DNA of 64,000 nt from Laetiporus sulphureus 93-53 (GCF_001632365.1 NW_024468528.1:165812-229811); one strand, 5' to 3'. Shown: positions 22,150 to 35,415, numbered from the stretch's first letter. Made by a program: numbers and translations. The notes: a model not told the origin generated them from the letters alone.

Positions 22150-23819
22150 ACGTTCAGAATCACTAGCCAAGTCATGTTCTGTGATTCCTTGTCCATCGTC
22201 ATCATCGATACTGAATCCCTCTCTTCTCCAATTCATCATTCGTCGGTCCTGCATCATAGCGTCACTCCCAACTTAATCTGCATCTTCCTTTTGTAGTATA
22301 CCTTGATGTTCCGTGTGTCTGAATGTGCGAAGGTGCCATTAATTGCCAGCTTTCCGTCTCATGCCAGAGATGGTGAAATGCCGCCCAAGCCCGACTGTTG
22401 CCATTCGGAGTAAAGTTTGATCGCAGACCGTCCGATCTGTAAACTCACTCGCACCGCTCAAACACGATTTCACAAGTGCCACTGCTTACTCCAGCCGAAC
22501 AGATGCGCTATCATGCTATAACGTCGAGTGGCACGGATCGGTGACAATGTTACCTTCAAAGACTCCAGTTAGAGTGACTATCTCGGAGAGTCGGATGATT
22601 AGGATGGTGATCGTCGATAACACGGCCTATGCTCTTCAGGAATCGAGTGCAATGGCGATCCTTACGGTGCCAGATATGCTCTGGAAACCAGAAAACTACC
22701 ATTTTTACGAGACGAAAGCGTTCCAGTCCGTGACCAGCAAGCAACCGAAAGAATAAGGATTTCCACCAAGACAGTATTAGGCCGGGTTCCGTTCCGCATA
22801 CCGTACATTCATTCTTTAGCAATCATCCCATCTACCTGGGTAATCCAAGTACTACCGCAATGATTGTGCATAGGGTGCGTTTGGAAGTGAATAATCTCTT
22901 GGCGCGTTCACCGTGACCTACCTCTATTGCGATTGATAGTGCACATATCCATTTACACATGTTCTATCCAGTTATGCATGTTCTGACATGTCATCGAGGT
23001 AGATCTAACAATGTAAGTACTCGTTTTCTTATAGACATTCGTAGATGACCTCCACGCAACGTCGTCACTCTGGCGCTTAACCTTGACTTTGGACCATTGG
23101 TCAATACCGATTCAGATGGTAGCCGCGCAATCGCTGAATGCTTTATCATCCCTCCTTAGAAAAGAAACAGGACATCTGATAACCAAAGTCCATGAATTTC
23201 CAAACGGGACTCCTCATTTACCGTCTCCCATTGATCCTTCCTTGGCAGACTGCTAAGCCGCGAAGTTCACACAGCTCTTATCAGCTCAGATCTCATCAGT
23301 GAGTGTTATTGCTCCTCTTCTTTACCTTCAGAACCATCTGAACCAGGCATGCTCGTTGAACCAATATTCTTATGCTCGACATCACTACAGATCTCTAGCA
23401 TGTGTTGCCATACGAAAACCATCAAACGCCAAGAACACGCGGTGTGCACGCTGCCGCCACTCGGACGCTATTCGGCGCGGCATCCGACCGTCATTTTGCT
23501 CCCCTCGGAACCAAATTAGGCCCACAATGCTGTCCACCGCTGGGTGAGCCAATACCCAGCGTCCTTACTATCTATGTCGTGCCCGAGGAGACCCCCGAAC
23601 ATAAACGAACGGGTGTTCTGTCATGCGCGTTGTCCAAGAGCTTGTGTGCGTGACATTGTCGAATTCCGCGACGCGACGCGACATGTGGACGCGTCGCGTG
23701 CGCGATTCGTCCCTACATTAAAACCGCGTACCTTTTAAGCGAACATTGTCCTTCTCCGAGCCGCGAACAAACTATTTTCGTCCTTTCATCTTCAGCAACT
23801 TCTACTCCTACAGCTATCA
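22150..23819. repeat. Duplicated intergenic block, copy 1 (continues into gene B to ~24660)
   Basis: This region recurs at about 27095-28794, in the same order and orientation, with roughly 85-90% identity by eye. Shared landmarks include CATGTTCTGTGAT, GACTATCTCGGAGAGTCGGA, TCCAAGTACTACCGCA, CGTCGTCACTCTGGCGC and CCGACCGTCATTTTGCTC. No gene is supported inside it. The last 150 bp hold the GC-rich palindrome described separately. Confidence 0.8.
23666..23706 (+). promoter_or_regulatory. GC-rich inverted repeat with ACGCGT core before gene B
   Basis: CGCGACGCGACGCGAC and, 9 nt on, GACGCGTCGCGTGCGCG form an inverted repeat about 120 bp before the ATG. ACGCGT (23689-23694) equals the MluI cell-cycle box bound by MBF in yeasts and by related factors in other fungi. 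The same element is kept before gene C (28641-28681). Confidence 0.5.
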
Positions 23820-26624
23820 ATGGCTACTGCACACTCCGTTATCGCTACGCATGGATCTACGTCCACAGCTCAACTATATCAGCATCGTCAACGGTCGACT
23901 ATGGAGCTGCAAAGGCATGGACAACCATCTAGTTCGTCCACTTCGAGCGCGCCCAACGTCCCTGCCATCCCTGAGTACGTTGATCCTACGTTGTCTGAAA
24001 ATGCAATGAATGGAACGACTCACGGAATATTCTCAGCTCGAAAGAAGTCTTGCCTTCTCCATCCCAAAGTCAGGAGCCAGCAGCAACGATGCGCATTGCT
24101 TCCGATGCGGGTTATACATCGCAAGAACACGTACCATCAGAGACTATTCCTGACGCTGGCCGGGAGCGCGTCGCTTCGTCGTACATACCGCGCTCTTATA
24201 TTGCTTTCATGGAGCACCGGATACTCATATCAAATCAGTTCGCATACACCGCAACGCCGTGTGGCCCGCCGCCACTCCCCACGGCCGAGTGGCTCAACCC
24301 CACCTCAGACGAGCGCCGACGCCACTCCGCTTGTCCGCGCCCTCCCCTTCCCATCTGCCTGGATGCCGCCACTTCCGTACAATCTCGACGACATCCTTTA
24401 TTTCCAGGAAGTGCTCACGTCAGAAGAACTTCAAGACTTAGGAGCAGGAGGGATTGATTGGAAGGATCACAGCAAGCTCCCTGAGGGAGAAGATGGTTTG
24501 GAAAAGGACAGGTGTGTGGCTGATCAATTATCTTCTGCTCAGTGACTAAGCCAGTCTGCATGCACCAATCAGTCATTGGGATTTCCTTGACGCAGAAGGT
24601 TCAGTGGCATTATTGCATGCTGGTCCACTCATTTCTCACAAAAACTCCACTATAGGCATTCATGACTGTGCCCAAGCTTTGCCGGACCGTCACCATCGTG
24701 CGTAGAATCCTGCCCTGTGTCCTCTGTATACAGCAGCTCATCCTTTACCTGCGTCAATTTTCTTGGGTAGCAATGGCCGAAATTTCCTTCACCCATCTTA
24801 CAATATGGGGGCCGACATGTTCATGACACAGTACGTATACTATGCTACATTTTTAGCCCTACTCTGATGATAAGATAAGTTGTACTCGTTCGTCAGAGCA
24901 CAGCGGTATGGGAACGGGCAGATTGCGCAAGCTCCAGTAGCTCCGGAGTATATGCGTATGCCTCAGTCCGCCTATCCACCAGGTTTCCAGACCACTCCAT
25001 TTCGAGCTGCACCGGTAGCAGAAGGTGCAGATGATCCCTTCCCCGCTGCCACTTGGCGCCTCGCGAAGCCCAAGATCGAGATGTATATGCCCAACGGCGC
25101 TACGGATGAGGCAGTCGGACGTCCTTCAAAACGCTCTCGCCACAATGCCACCGAGCCAGGACCTCCTCTCGCAGTATATACACCTGGTGCTTCTCCTTTG
25201 CTGGGACTTGAACACCATCTGTCCATTCCTGCGAACGACTTCGATATCAGCAAGATTGATCCCATACTTCTAGCTGAGTCTCCTCTCGGCACGAATGGTG
25301 GATCTATGTCATCGCGGGCCCATAATTCGATCGCAAGTTCTTCATCCCAACAGGTGCATGCTTTCGTGGCACCGCCGTCCGTCCCTGTCGCGGGCCCATC
25401 CAGGTCCTACGACACCTGGAGTTACCCACCGTTCGAAAACACGCCAGCGGCAAGCCAATCGCCAGCTCCTGCAGTCTTGCCTCCGGTTGCATCCTCCTTT
25501 TCCGCGGGCCCATACACAGCTGCCCTGGCATACCCGTCTCATCCCTTGCATACTCCTGCTGACCTAGAGATCTCCCCGCACGGCGGCTATCCCCACTCTG
25601 GCTCCGTGCCTCCTCCGCAGCAGTCACACGTATTTTCTCTGGGTATGACCTTGACAGCAACTAACTCAAATCAACAAGCTGCACGACAGCATGGCAATGA
25701 CGAGCATACTGGGGACGCGGGCGAGACCGGTGAATACCTTTGCAGGTGGTGGCTCATTGAGGAAAACAGACCCTGCGGTCACATATCCAAAAGCTGGGAG
25801 GATTTCCACGAGCATTGCAAGAGCCTGCACTTCGATCACAAAGCTGTCAATGTTTCTTGTTGCTGGCAGGACTGCAAGACCAAGAAGAGGATGCAAATCG
25901 GGCTTTACAGGCACCTGAAGATTCACAACCAGCCGCCTGTTCAATGTGGATGGTGTAAACATATTTCAGTAGAACTGTTCCCATCGACGACTCAGGAAAA
26001 CCTGCGGAAGTTGTCCCACTTCGGCTGTACCCTCAGAGTTGACGTAGAAAGGAATTTTGGACGATCTGCAGGACGTGACGGGACTGTCGGAATTTCAAAC
26101 GCTGGCAGGTCTGTTGGGATTGGAGAGAGAAGACGCGTCTGAGCTTGCCTCAGAGGCTCGCGCTTTCACTGGGCCCCCGGAATCCGAGGTCTCGGAAGGT
26201 CGTGATGGTCCTTCCCAATCTCGGGCGACATCGGAGGGCAGTTCTGCCACGCACGAGACCCATGAAGCCCCTCCGTCCAGCGAAGGAGTATAACGAGGCA
26301 AAGGCTTCGGTCAAGGATGCGAGTGCCGACGCCGAAGAAAGTGAGGCCTATGCAATGTCGTAAAGCTGCCCCTCGCGTGCGGCGCGCTGAAGAGAAGAGG
26401 ATCGAGAGCCAATATGGAGCGGAAACGATTCATCTACAAAACGGGATGACTTTGAGACTCGCTCAGCTGCTCGAGCCCGCATGTCAGGTCGTGCAGAAGA
26501 ATCATCTAGAAGCAATCGGGTTTCAGCCACAGGTGAGCCTGCTCAAGATTCTGGATCGTGTGAGGGCACTCACCGTCCATTGAATGACCAAGATGATCAA
26601 TCGGTGAAGCGGAAGAGGCATTAG
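23820..26624 (+). CDS. C2H2-type zinc-finger protein B (3' end model uncertain)
   Basis: Exons 23820-23974, 24037-24180, 24239-24511, 24573-24697, 24734-24830 and 24897 onward join in phase. Residues 1-230 are disordered and include LPYNLDDILYFQEVL and SHWDFLDAEGSVALLH, shared with gene C. A long Pro/Ser region follows, then three fingers: YLCRWWLIEENRPCGH with HCKSLH; VSCCWQDC with LYRHLKIH; and VQCGWC with a C2HC-like end (HFGC). After about 26040 the frame changes twice. Coding-looking pieces continue (LDDLQDVTGLSEFQTLAGLL; then a basic tail SVKRKRH stopping at 26624), but the introns between them could not be fixed. The gene may end earlier. Confidence 0.72.
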
Positions 26625-28794
26625 ATGTGGAGGCATTGTCTTATTATGGGTTTCTTTCTTCGTTTTTCCATTGCTTCACTTGTACAAGTATAATTCATCA
26701 TCAGTGATGTTACGTGCATACTAGCACAGTGGTCCTAGCATAATTGTATATCGATTACGGTTCCTTCTCTAGTTGCAGTTTCTCTGATAAGACGATATAT
26801 GAATGTTCATGAATATAACGTGCCATGTCTGTGGAAATTGGATGATCTGACTCAAACGGCAGGGTTGAGAAGTTTGGACACTGGAGTGACCACCAGGAAC
26901 CTGAGAGTGGATGGTGTTGATGAACGGCACGACGGACAGCAATCTGAGCAGTTGACAGTGATTTTGTGTTGTGGCACTGACTGCAGGATGCTCAGGCAAT
27001 GCCGACCTTGAGGCTTGCGCTGTCTACATTTCATTATGAAGCTATATCGTAGGCAATATCCTCTGGCTGTGCAAGAAGTCAGTGCCTACGCAAATGCTTG
27101 AAATCACCGGCCAAGCCATGTTCTGTGATCCCTTGTCCATCGTCATCGCCAATACTAAATCTCTCTCTTCTCCACTTCATCGTTCGTCGGTCCTGCATTG
27201 TAGCGTCACCAGTGCCAACTTGATCTGGGTCTTCCTTTTGTTATATATTTCGATGCTCCGTATGTCTGAGTGTGAAGGTGCCATCAGTGCCGGCTTTTGA
27301 TCCCAGCGTTGCCCCAAAGATAGTGAATACCGCCCAAGCCTGACCGACTGTTGCCATACGGGGTAAAGTTTGATCGCGGACCCTCCGATCTTTAACGTTC
27401 ACCGGCACCGCTCAAGCACTGCGATTTCACAAGTGTTAGCTCGCTCCGACCGAGCAGATACGTTATCATCTATAGCGTCGAGTGGAACAACCACGTTACG
27501 GATCGGTGACAACGCTACGTTCGGAGACTTCAGTTCAGGTGACTATCTCGGAGAGTCGGATGATTAGGATGGTGATCGTCGACCAGCTTTCTTCGACAGA
27601 TGGCTTTACCTTTCGAGTGATCAAGCACGAGGACAATCTTAGTGTGCCAAATGTGCTCACGAAGTCAGCAAACTACGAGACAAAAGCGCTCTAGGAGTCC
27701 TCGATCAGCAAGCCACCGGTCCGAAAGGAACAAAGGATTTCAACCAAGATCTCAGGCCGGATTCCGTTTGGCATATCGTACCATGCACCTTTACCAGTTA
27801 TGCTCTCTACTTAAATAATCCAAGTACTACCGCAGTGAATGCGCGTAGGTGCGTAACGTTTGGAAGTGAACGTTCTGCTGGCGCGCTCACCATGACCTAC
27901 CTCTATCACGATTAAATGTGCACATATCCATGTATATATGTTCTGACGTGTCGGCAAACCATCTCTATGAATGTAAGTACTCATTTTCTTATAGACATTC
28001 ATAGATAATCTCCACGCAACGTCGTCACTCTGGCGCTTAACCTTGACTTTGAACCATTGGTAAATTGCCGATTCAGATGGTAGCCGCGCAATCGCTGAAT
28101 TATTTATCATCCATCCTTAGAAAAGAAATTGAATGTCTGATAACCAAAGTCCATGAATTTGCGAACGGGACTCCTCATTTACCGTCTCCCAATGATCCTT
28201 CCTTGGCAGACTGGTAAGCCGCGAAGTTCACACAGCTCTTATCAGCTCATACTCCAACGAGTGTCATTGCTCCTCTTTTTTACCTTTCGCACCATCTGAA
28301 CTAGGCATGCTCGCCGAAATTATATTTTTCTGCTCTGTCCTCAAAATCCCCACGGACATCATTACAGATCTTTAGCATGTGTTACCATCCGAAACCCATC
28401 AAGCGCCAAGAACACGCGGTGTGCATGCTGCCGCCACTCGGACGCCATTCGGCGCGGCATCCGACCGTCATTTTGCTCGTCTCGGAACCAAATTAGGCGC
28501 ATAATGCTGTCTACCGCTGGATGAGCCATCATCCAGCGTCCTTACTATCTATATCGTGCCCGAGGAGATCCCCGAACCAAACGAACGATATTCTGTCATG
28601 CGCGTTGTCCAAGAGCCTGTGTGCGTGACCTTGTTGAATTTCGCGACGCGACGCGACGTGTGGACGCGTCGCGTGCGTGATTCGTCCCTACGTTTAAACC
28701 GCGTACCGTTCAAGCGGACATTGTCCTTCTCTGAACCGCGAACAAACTCCTTTGATCCTCTAATCTTCAGCAGTTTATACTCGTACAGTTGTCA
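26625..28794. repeat. Intergenic; from ~27095 copy 2 of the duplicated block
   Basis: 26625-27094 holds nothing recognised. From 27095 the sequence follows copy 1 (22150-23819) with small indels and substitutions. It supplies the promoter of gene C just as copy 1 does for gene B. Confidence 0.8.
28641..28681 (+). promoter_or_regulatory. GC-rich inverted repeat with ACGCGT core before gene C
   Basis: This is a copy of the element at 23666-23706, with CGCGACGCGACGCGAC and GACGCGTCGCGTGCG and ACGCGT at 28664-28669. The repeat arms are intact although the surrounding duplicate has diverged. Confidence 0.5.
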
Positions 28795-30901
28795 ATGGCT
28801 ACTGCACACTCTGTCCTCGCCACACACGCGTCTACTCTTACGGCTCAGCCGTGTCAGCGTCCTCAACAGTCGACTACAGAGCTCCGAAGGCAAGGCGAAA
28901 TGTCTAGTTCATCCAGTTCGAGCACCCACAGCGTACCTGCGATCCCCGAGTACGTTGACTCTATCCTGTCGCAAAGTCAATGAATAGAACGACTCACGAA
29001 ACATTCTCAGCTCGAAAGAAGTCTTACCTTCTCCATCCCAAAGTCAGGAGCTAGCAGCAACGATGCTCATTGCTTCCGATGCGGGCGACACAACAGAACC
29101 AATTGCACCGCCAAAGACTATTCTTGACTCCGGCGGGGAGTGCGCCACTTCATCGTACGCATCACGCTCTTATATTGTCTTCGTGGGGCACCAGATACTC
29201 AATAGTAGAATCAGTTTGCAAATGCCGCGACGCCGTGTGGCCCGCCGCCACTCCGCACGGCCGAGTGGCTCAACCTCTTCTCAGACGAGCGCCGACGCCA
29301 CTCCGGTCGTCCCTACCATCCTCTTCCCATCTGCCTGCATGCCACCACTTCCGTACACACTGGACGATATCCTCTATTTCCAGGAAGTACTCCCACCGGA
29401 AGAATTTCAAGAATTGGGAGCAGGAGTGATTGATTGGCAGGATCATAGCAAGCTCCCTGAGGGAGAGGACAGTTCGGAAAGGGACAGGTGTGTGGCCGGT
29501 CAACTATCTTCTGCTCTGTGACTAATCCAGTCTGCATGCATCAATCAGACATTGGGACTTCCTTGACCCAGAAGGTTCGAGGGCGTTACGGCATGTTGGT
29601 CCGCTCATTTCTCACAAAAAGTCCACTACAGGCATTCATGACTTTGAGACATCACTGCTCAAGGACAGACAATCAAGGCGCCGGGATCTTTCTGAGGGCT
29701 ACCGGGTTGCAAGGTATGTGTTTCACGTGGAGGTACCACAACAGGGCTGACTCTGGAATATGCATAGCGTTAGCAAATCCACGGCGTATCGCGACGCAGA
29801 AGCCCATTGGTCAGGTCCATCAATAACAAACATCATCGAGCAGCAAGCTCCGCCACTCCTATGGAACATGCGCGAGACGGACGACCACGACTTGAATGAT
29901 TCAGAAAACCGTGCGCCTCAAGATGCTATTGCTGGGAGATCAATGAAGTCGCACCAGAGCATGTCTCAGAGGTACGTCTCGTCACTATGTCGCATCGCAG
30001 CTGTTCATATGCTAGACTTCAGTGCGATGGTGCCTCAAGGACACGCGCTTCTCAACAAAGCATCCGGCAGTCCCAGTATTCCGCCAGCTACAATGAATAC
30101 ACCGGCCACCAGTCAGCCAAAAGCCTGCAAGGATAAGAGCTTGAGTGTACGCACTCTCGCGTACGTCGCATACGTCTATTCTATGCAAGCTGTTCCTGAC
30201 ATTATCGTTATTCATCTTGTAGCGATAGAGAGCCACTCGTGGCTGCGTCATTGAACGCGGTTGGTAATGTATCTACCACAGCAACCATGAGACATATACG
30301 GTCAAGAAGATCCCCAGCCCCAGCATTGGTCAAAGAACCTGCCTCGCGGGCTCATTCACCGACCATGTCCTCACCCACAGCCTCTGGCTCTGATGACTCG
30401 GAACTTAAAATATCCGACCACTTACGCGTCGCTACAGCGGACTCTGTCGTTTGCCAGTGGAGACATGCGACGCCTGGGTTGCTGCCCTGCACCCATTCTT
30501 GCAGCCCGCTGGACATGTGGGTGCACATCCGCACTGCTCATGTGCTCGGTGACAGCTGCAGATGGGACGAATGCGACAGAACGCGTGGCTTTTCCAACCT
30601 TAAAAGGCACGTTGAGCGCAATCACCTCTGCATAAAGTGGAGATGTCCTTCAGTCGGATGCAATCTCTCATTCTCTAGGGTCGATTCGCTCGCGCGACAC
30701 CTCAAGACGAAGCATGATTGCGTCTCTGGTAACGCTGTCGAAGAAGATGATGAGATTGAGTTGGCTCGTAGCGGCTTAAAGGGTTCACAAGAAGCACGAA
30801 GGCCTCAGAGAGCCTCCAAAGCTGCCCGCAAACGGCCTGCGGACGAGAACTTGGATCAATCCTCGCGGAAGAAGCCATACAAACACGTCCGATCCCAATA
30901 A
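28795..30901 (+). CDS. C2H2-type zinc-finger protein C (chimeric paralogue of B)
   Basis: Seven exons: 28795-28949, 29011-29154, 29215-29487, 29549-29713, 29768-29971, 30023-30160 and 30223-30901, all in phase, giving 585 residues. Exons 1-4 match gene B in sequence and splice position, with identical lengths for exons 1-3 (155, 144 and 273 nt). From about 29646 the two diverge completely. The C-terminal fingers are VVCQWRHATPGLLPC with HIRTAH; DSCRWDEC with LKRHVERNH; and WRCPSVGCNLSFSRVDSLAR with HLKTKH. The tail is Lys/Arg-rich and may be a nuclear signal. The function is presumably transcriptional; this is inferred only from the fingers. Confidence 0.83.
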
Positions 30902-32293
30902 TTGTACGCTAGCCGCGTCACATTTCGTTTGCTTCATCTTCTACTTTGTTTTTGATACTGTCTATATAATCATCACACTACGGAATCCTGTAATATATAT
31001 GTACTCGACAAATGTGCGATCAATACAAAGCAGGATGCGCAATGATCTATTTCTCGCACATGGCTACATGAGCTCAGCGCTGAGAAGCACGCGGTTTTCA
31101 GACTTTCACATGCTGTTGCATCAAAACATCTTAATTTTCTAGTGGCTTTATGAGCAAGAAGATATACAGATTCACGATATCTCAATGACTCGCGACGTAT
31201 GTGAATATCAGAGCGTGTCTCATGGCATTCACATGAAAATGTTCGCGTACGCAACCAAGTCTAGCATATTCGACTTTCCCTGGAAATAAGATACCCATGG
31301 ACAACGTCATTACTGAACAACGCTCAACATGCAGTGCGATGTGCTTGCTCGTGACATTTTACGCGTTCAATCATGTGACCGCGTTGTCTTGAACAAGCGC
31401 CCGTGGCACAGAGTACACCGTTCGACCGCGACCATTGCGACCAGCTCGTATTCGCTCTCAGGTTCTCAAGGATCAGCAGGAACTTCTTATTCTGACAATG
31501 CAGGCTGGTTGGTTCCATCTTTATGACTTATTCTCGTCAAATAATCCTGCTGTGACTGAAAGTGGTGCTCAACGGCGGCCCCGACGTTCAAAACGTCAGT
31601 CATCTGGAGTGTCTCACTTGTTTCCCCTTAGCCAGTACATTAAGTACATCATTTATATCATAATACGCTGTTGCCTCTCCAAAGCGCCTAGCCGATACCC
31701 TCTATCTCACTCTCCCAATGTTCGAAGGAGAGAGGGCTATCGACACGAAATGCCATGAACAAGCACCATATCTTCGGGTTCTGCAGTCCTGACATCTGTA
31801 ATCAGCATCGATGGTGACTACCTATGTCTTGCACCAGCAGGAGTGTGCTGTACAAAGTAATCAAGCTATGGCATTGACGGTGTGTGGAGTGTCTATCCGA
31901 ATATTCAATTCGTCACAATTCCTTCCCATCAGCCACAGTCCGGCTCATTTACGCGTTACTGTTCGGTGAAAAGACTATAAGCCTGCGCCAGCAGCAGGAG
32001 TGTTCATGCCACGTTGCGTGCACCTTCAGATCTGTGTCGGCTACCATGGGCTCTCAACTCATATAGTAAATTCACTCTCTATTCTCGCCAAGTTATCATT
32101 CGTACGCTCGAGGCACTCAATTCCCACCGGCGACATCTCAGTGGAACCTGTCGACAGACTCTGAGGACTCTGCGAACCGCCGAAGGTAATCCCATCCGTG
32201 TTCGGCCAACGTTATATAAGATCTTGTATGCATTTCAAAATATCACACGTTCTACCATCCACTTATCGGCTTGAAACCCGTCTCACGTCTAAG
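30902..32293. other. Intergenic, nothing recognised
   Basis: AT-rich 3' flank of gene C. A TATATAAG-like box at about 32213-32219 lies 75 bp before the small frame at 32294. The palindrome CTCAGCGCTGAG occurs near 31073. Confidence 0.35.
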
Positions 32294-32459
32294 ATGAGCG
32301 CCGTGAGTGTCATGAATCCTTCCATCGACTGCTGTGATCCATGATTCTCTGCAGATCTTCCATCGCAACAAAGCTCACCTCAGGCGTCTTGTTGACGCGG
32401 TTTTGAGCGTTGAGAAACACGAAGAGCTTGCCACCGCCGTTTATTGCGGTTCCGTTTAG
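32294..32459 (+). CDS. Possible truncated gene start, 37 residues
   Basis: A TATA box, ATG (32294), a 9-nt exon (32294-32302), a GTGAGT donor, a CTGCAG acceptor and a second exon (32355-32459) together encode IFHRNKAHLRRLVDAVLSVE and a short tail, then a stop. The promoter and splice signals look real, but the protein is too short to name. It may be what is left of a longer gene cut by rearrangement. Confidence 0.3.
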
Positions 32460-32860
32460 GATTTTGGCGGTGCTGAGCCCTGCGGCCACAGGCTGAGCGC
32501 GGAGGCATCGGCTCCGGTGGCTAAGTACCGCTCAAGGATCTTCCTATCTAGATATTGATTGGTACGCCACGACGCGCCGGCGAATACATGGCAACGTGTT
32601 CGGTGTGCCACACACAATTGATCAAGGGCCACTGCGTGTAAACGCGTTGGGTTGGGCTCGGCGATTTGTTGAGGCGTTGAATGCACGCCCCACGCGTACC
32701 GCGCTCGCCCTATATCTACCCGGTGCTGTTCTCTTCTTGACTGCCACAGCTGTCACGTACTCTCCGACGCAGACGTGAATCTTCCTTCCGCTTTGTCTCT
32801 TGTGTCAAACACTCTCCGGACTCTTTCCTCCAATTGCCATTTTGCTTTAAACTCTGTGAG

Positions 32861-35155
32861 ATGGCCCAAGCTCGCGTTGCATCGTCCTCCACCTCGCAAT
32901 CAAACTCGACGGCCAGGACACAAGGTGATTATTGGGCCGAAGCTTCGCTAGACAACAAAGGCGCTTGCATTGCTGAGTACGCTATCGTTCACTACCTCTA
33001 CAGTGCGATTGAAACAATAGCTCATCTATCGCGCAGTGGACTGCAACCACTCCGCATCGTCGAACACGGCAGGCGATGAAGCGGCCTCCGAGGGTAATGT
33101 TGCTTTTAAAGCGGACACCGATTTGAAAGACAACATACCACCTCAGCCTGCCCCTCGCGCTCGTGAGTCGGACTACGGACAACGGTATGCATCGCCTTCT
33201 TTTATAGTCACTGCGCAGCGCTCATTCATAAGCATACAGATCCCACCTACTGATCGATGGCCACTCCGAGTGGCCAAGTGGCTCAACGCCACTCCAGACA
33301 GGCGCCGACTCCATTCTTTCATCGTCCAATGGCCTGCACTCCCATTCCAATCTATCGGAGGTAGCCTGTGAATCGGATAGCCTGGTGGTTGGCTATCCAG
33401 TGCTAGTTCCCGCCGAACTAGGTGACACGATATGGGAGCGCGGTGTGAATGAGGAAGACATTTTTCTCCCACGTGCTGAACACTCTGGCGCCGTCTTAGA
33501 CTCATTCTGCGATGAAAGGTATGTACCGAATTGTGTCCACGTAGTCAGGAAACTCATAATATCTGCGTGAACTACAGTTACTGGAGTTTCCTCCTTTCAG
33601 CAAATCCGGAGTCGAAGGCAGGCCGAGATGACTCGCGCATTCAAAAGGAACTGTCTGCTGTGCATGAGCGAGACTTCGATTTCGCGCTCGTTTTGGAGTA
33701 CGAGCGAGAGAGGTGTCTGGATGGGTTTGCGGATAGGGCATCATAGTGAGTATTGCCGAGAATATCTGAGACTTGGCATTGACATTGAGTTGCATTTAGT
33801 GCCTCCATTCTCGAGAAGCGGTTCGGCATGAACATGAACTGGTCGGCGCCGCCAATGTCCATCCGAAAACCCGCTTCCGAGCCATTCATCTTCCCGCGCC
33901 AACCTCTCCAGGAAGACTATGTCGCTGCTTCCATGAGATTCTCAGCTCACGACCCCGTCGCAGCGAGCTCTATTGGCATTGCCGGTGTAGTAGAGGATCG
34001 AGGGGATCGATATGCTGTGGGTCCATCTCGTGAGTCCACTAAGGCTGTCCTCCAACGTGTTAGATCGCAGAGGTATGCGCCATGTGTTATCAATGGAATG
34101 TAGCTGATTCATTCATCTGTAGCCCTAAGGTTTTACGTGACCACGTGCAAGCCGGTACAGGCGAGGGTTCCCGGCGACAAGGAGGCTCCGGACGGCCTTC
34201 TGCGTGGAAGTGAGTAGCGAAACAGAGGCATGTTGGGGCATGACATACTGATCTTTAATTGTGTAGGTCAATACGGGATCCGCTCTCTTCAACATCGCCG
34301 AGCAGGGCCAGCCCAACGCGTCAGGCGACTGTCAGCGGAGAAGAGGTGATATGCGCCGCGGCGGCTCCGCCGGTCGAGGCCGACTCACACACCAGCTCGT
34401 GCGAATCTCATGCAGCATGCTCTCATGCTTCGTCTGCTGCAATTTCTCGCGGCTCCTCTCCTAGCCGACCGTCCTCTCGCTCCCCATCGCGGTCATCCTC
34501 CAGTTCAGATTCGTCATACGCCCCATCCGATGCCGAGGGTCCCACTGGAACTTCTCGGAAGCGGAGGTGCAAGCAACGAACTAGGCCTCAAGCTGTCAAA
34601 GGAAGCAAGGCTGATCTGCACAATAACATTCCCTCATCTTCAGTCCGGGACGGGAAGCGCAAACGAGCCACGTTGGCGTCGCGACAACCCCCCTCAACGA
34701 AGGCCGACGTCAATCCTGCAAATACTGCAGTCCTTAAACGGCCAAGGGTGTACGCTGTAGACCGTCATGGCGATATCGAGTGTCCATGGCCTGGGTGCAG
34801 CCACAGCGCGGGCGTGCTGCAAATGCGCCACCACCTTTCTAACAAGCACAGGCGGCCCGGGGATGCCTCGTCTTGCTACTGGCCGGGGTGCCAGGCAAGC
34901 CATTTCTCTTCTGCGCCGAGGCACATTGACGATTATCACCTCGAGATTGAATGGATTTGTCCTGCTTGCAACAGCACCTTCAAAAGCGAACGGTCGGGAA
35001 ACAGGCATATCCGTCGATCGTGCGAGGCGTGGCAGCGTGTCGATGTCGAGGAGGTCAAGGAGAATTGGACCAGTGATGACAACGGTCAGCGATCGATTCA
35101 AAGCGAGTCTAAGTCCTTGGGGAATGAGAGGCCGACTAAGCGTAGAAAGATATGA
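32861..35155 (+). CDS. C2H2-type zinc-finger protein D
   Basis: The frame can be followed through at least seven exons with GT-AG joins at about 33183/33240, 33519/33580, 33745/33800, 34072/34124 and 34210/34267. The first intron (between about 32924 and 33036) is uncertain. The start MAQARVASSSTSQS at 32861 is the best ATG. The middle has an acidic part (ERDFDFALVLEYERERC) and then a Ser/Arg-rich stretch. The three fingers are IECPWPGCSHSAGVLQMRHH with LSNKH; SSCYWPGCQASHFSS with HIDDYH; and WICPACNSTFKSERSGNRH with C2HC closure. It ends in KRRKI. The last 600 bp of the gene and its 3' flank are duplicated as locus E. Confidence 0.75.
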
Positions 35156-35415
35156 TTCTTAATATTCGGATGCATGATAATATTTATACCGTTTCATTTC
35201 CTCACCCACTGTACTATTGTCTTGTGTACTACTTAGACTTTGCATTGTACATTAGATCAATTTGCTCGGCCTTCTCACAAAATCAATTCACATAGTAACA
35301 GAATCATCATATTTTATGCGCAAGATTGACACGAGGATGCGTCTGTAAGTCACCGCGGAAGAGTCGGGCGTCGACGAGCGCGGTCGTGACTTACTATTAG
35401 CACGAGCGCTCATCT
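34540..35415 (+). repeat. Duplicated block, copy 1 (3' part of gene D plus flank)
   Basis: It matches 37606-38490 in the same orientation with about 85% identity, through the zinc-finger exon, the stop region, and a shared flank containing TTTGCTCGGCCTTCTCACAA and AAGATTGACACGAGGATGCG. Confidence 0.8.
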
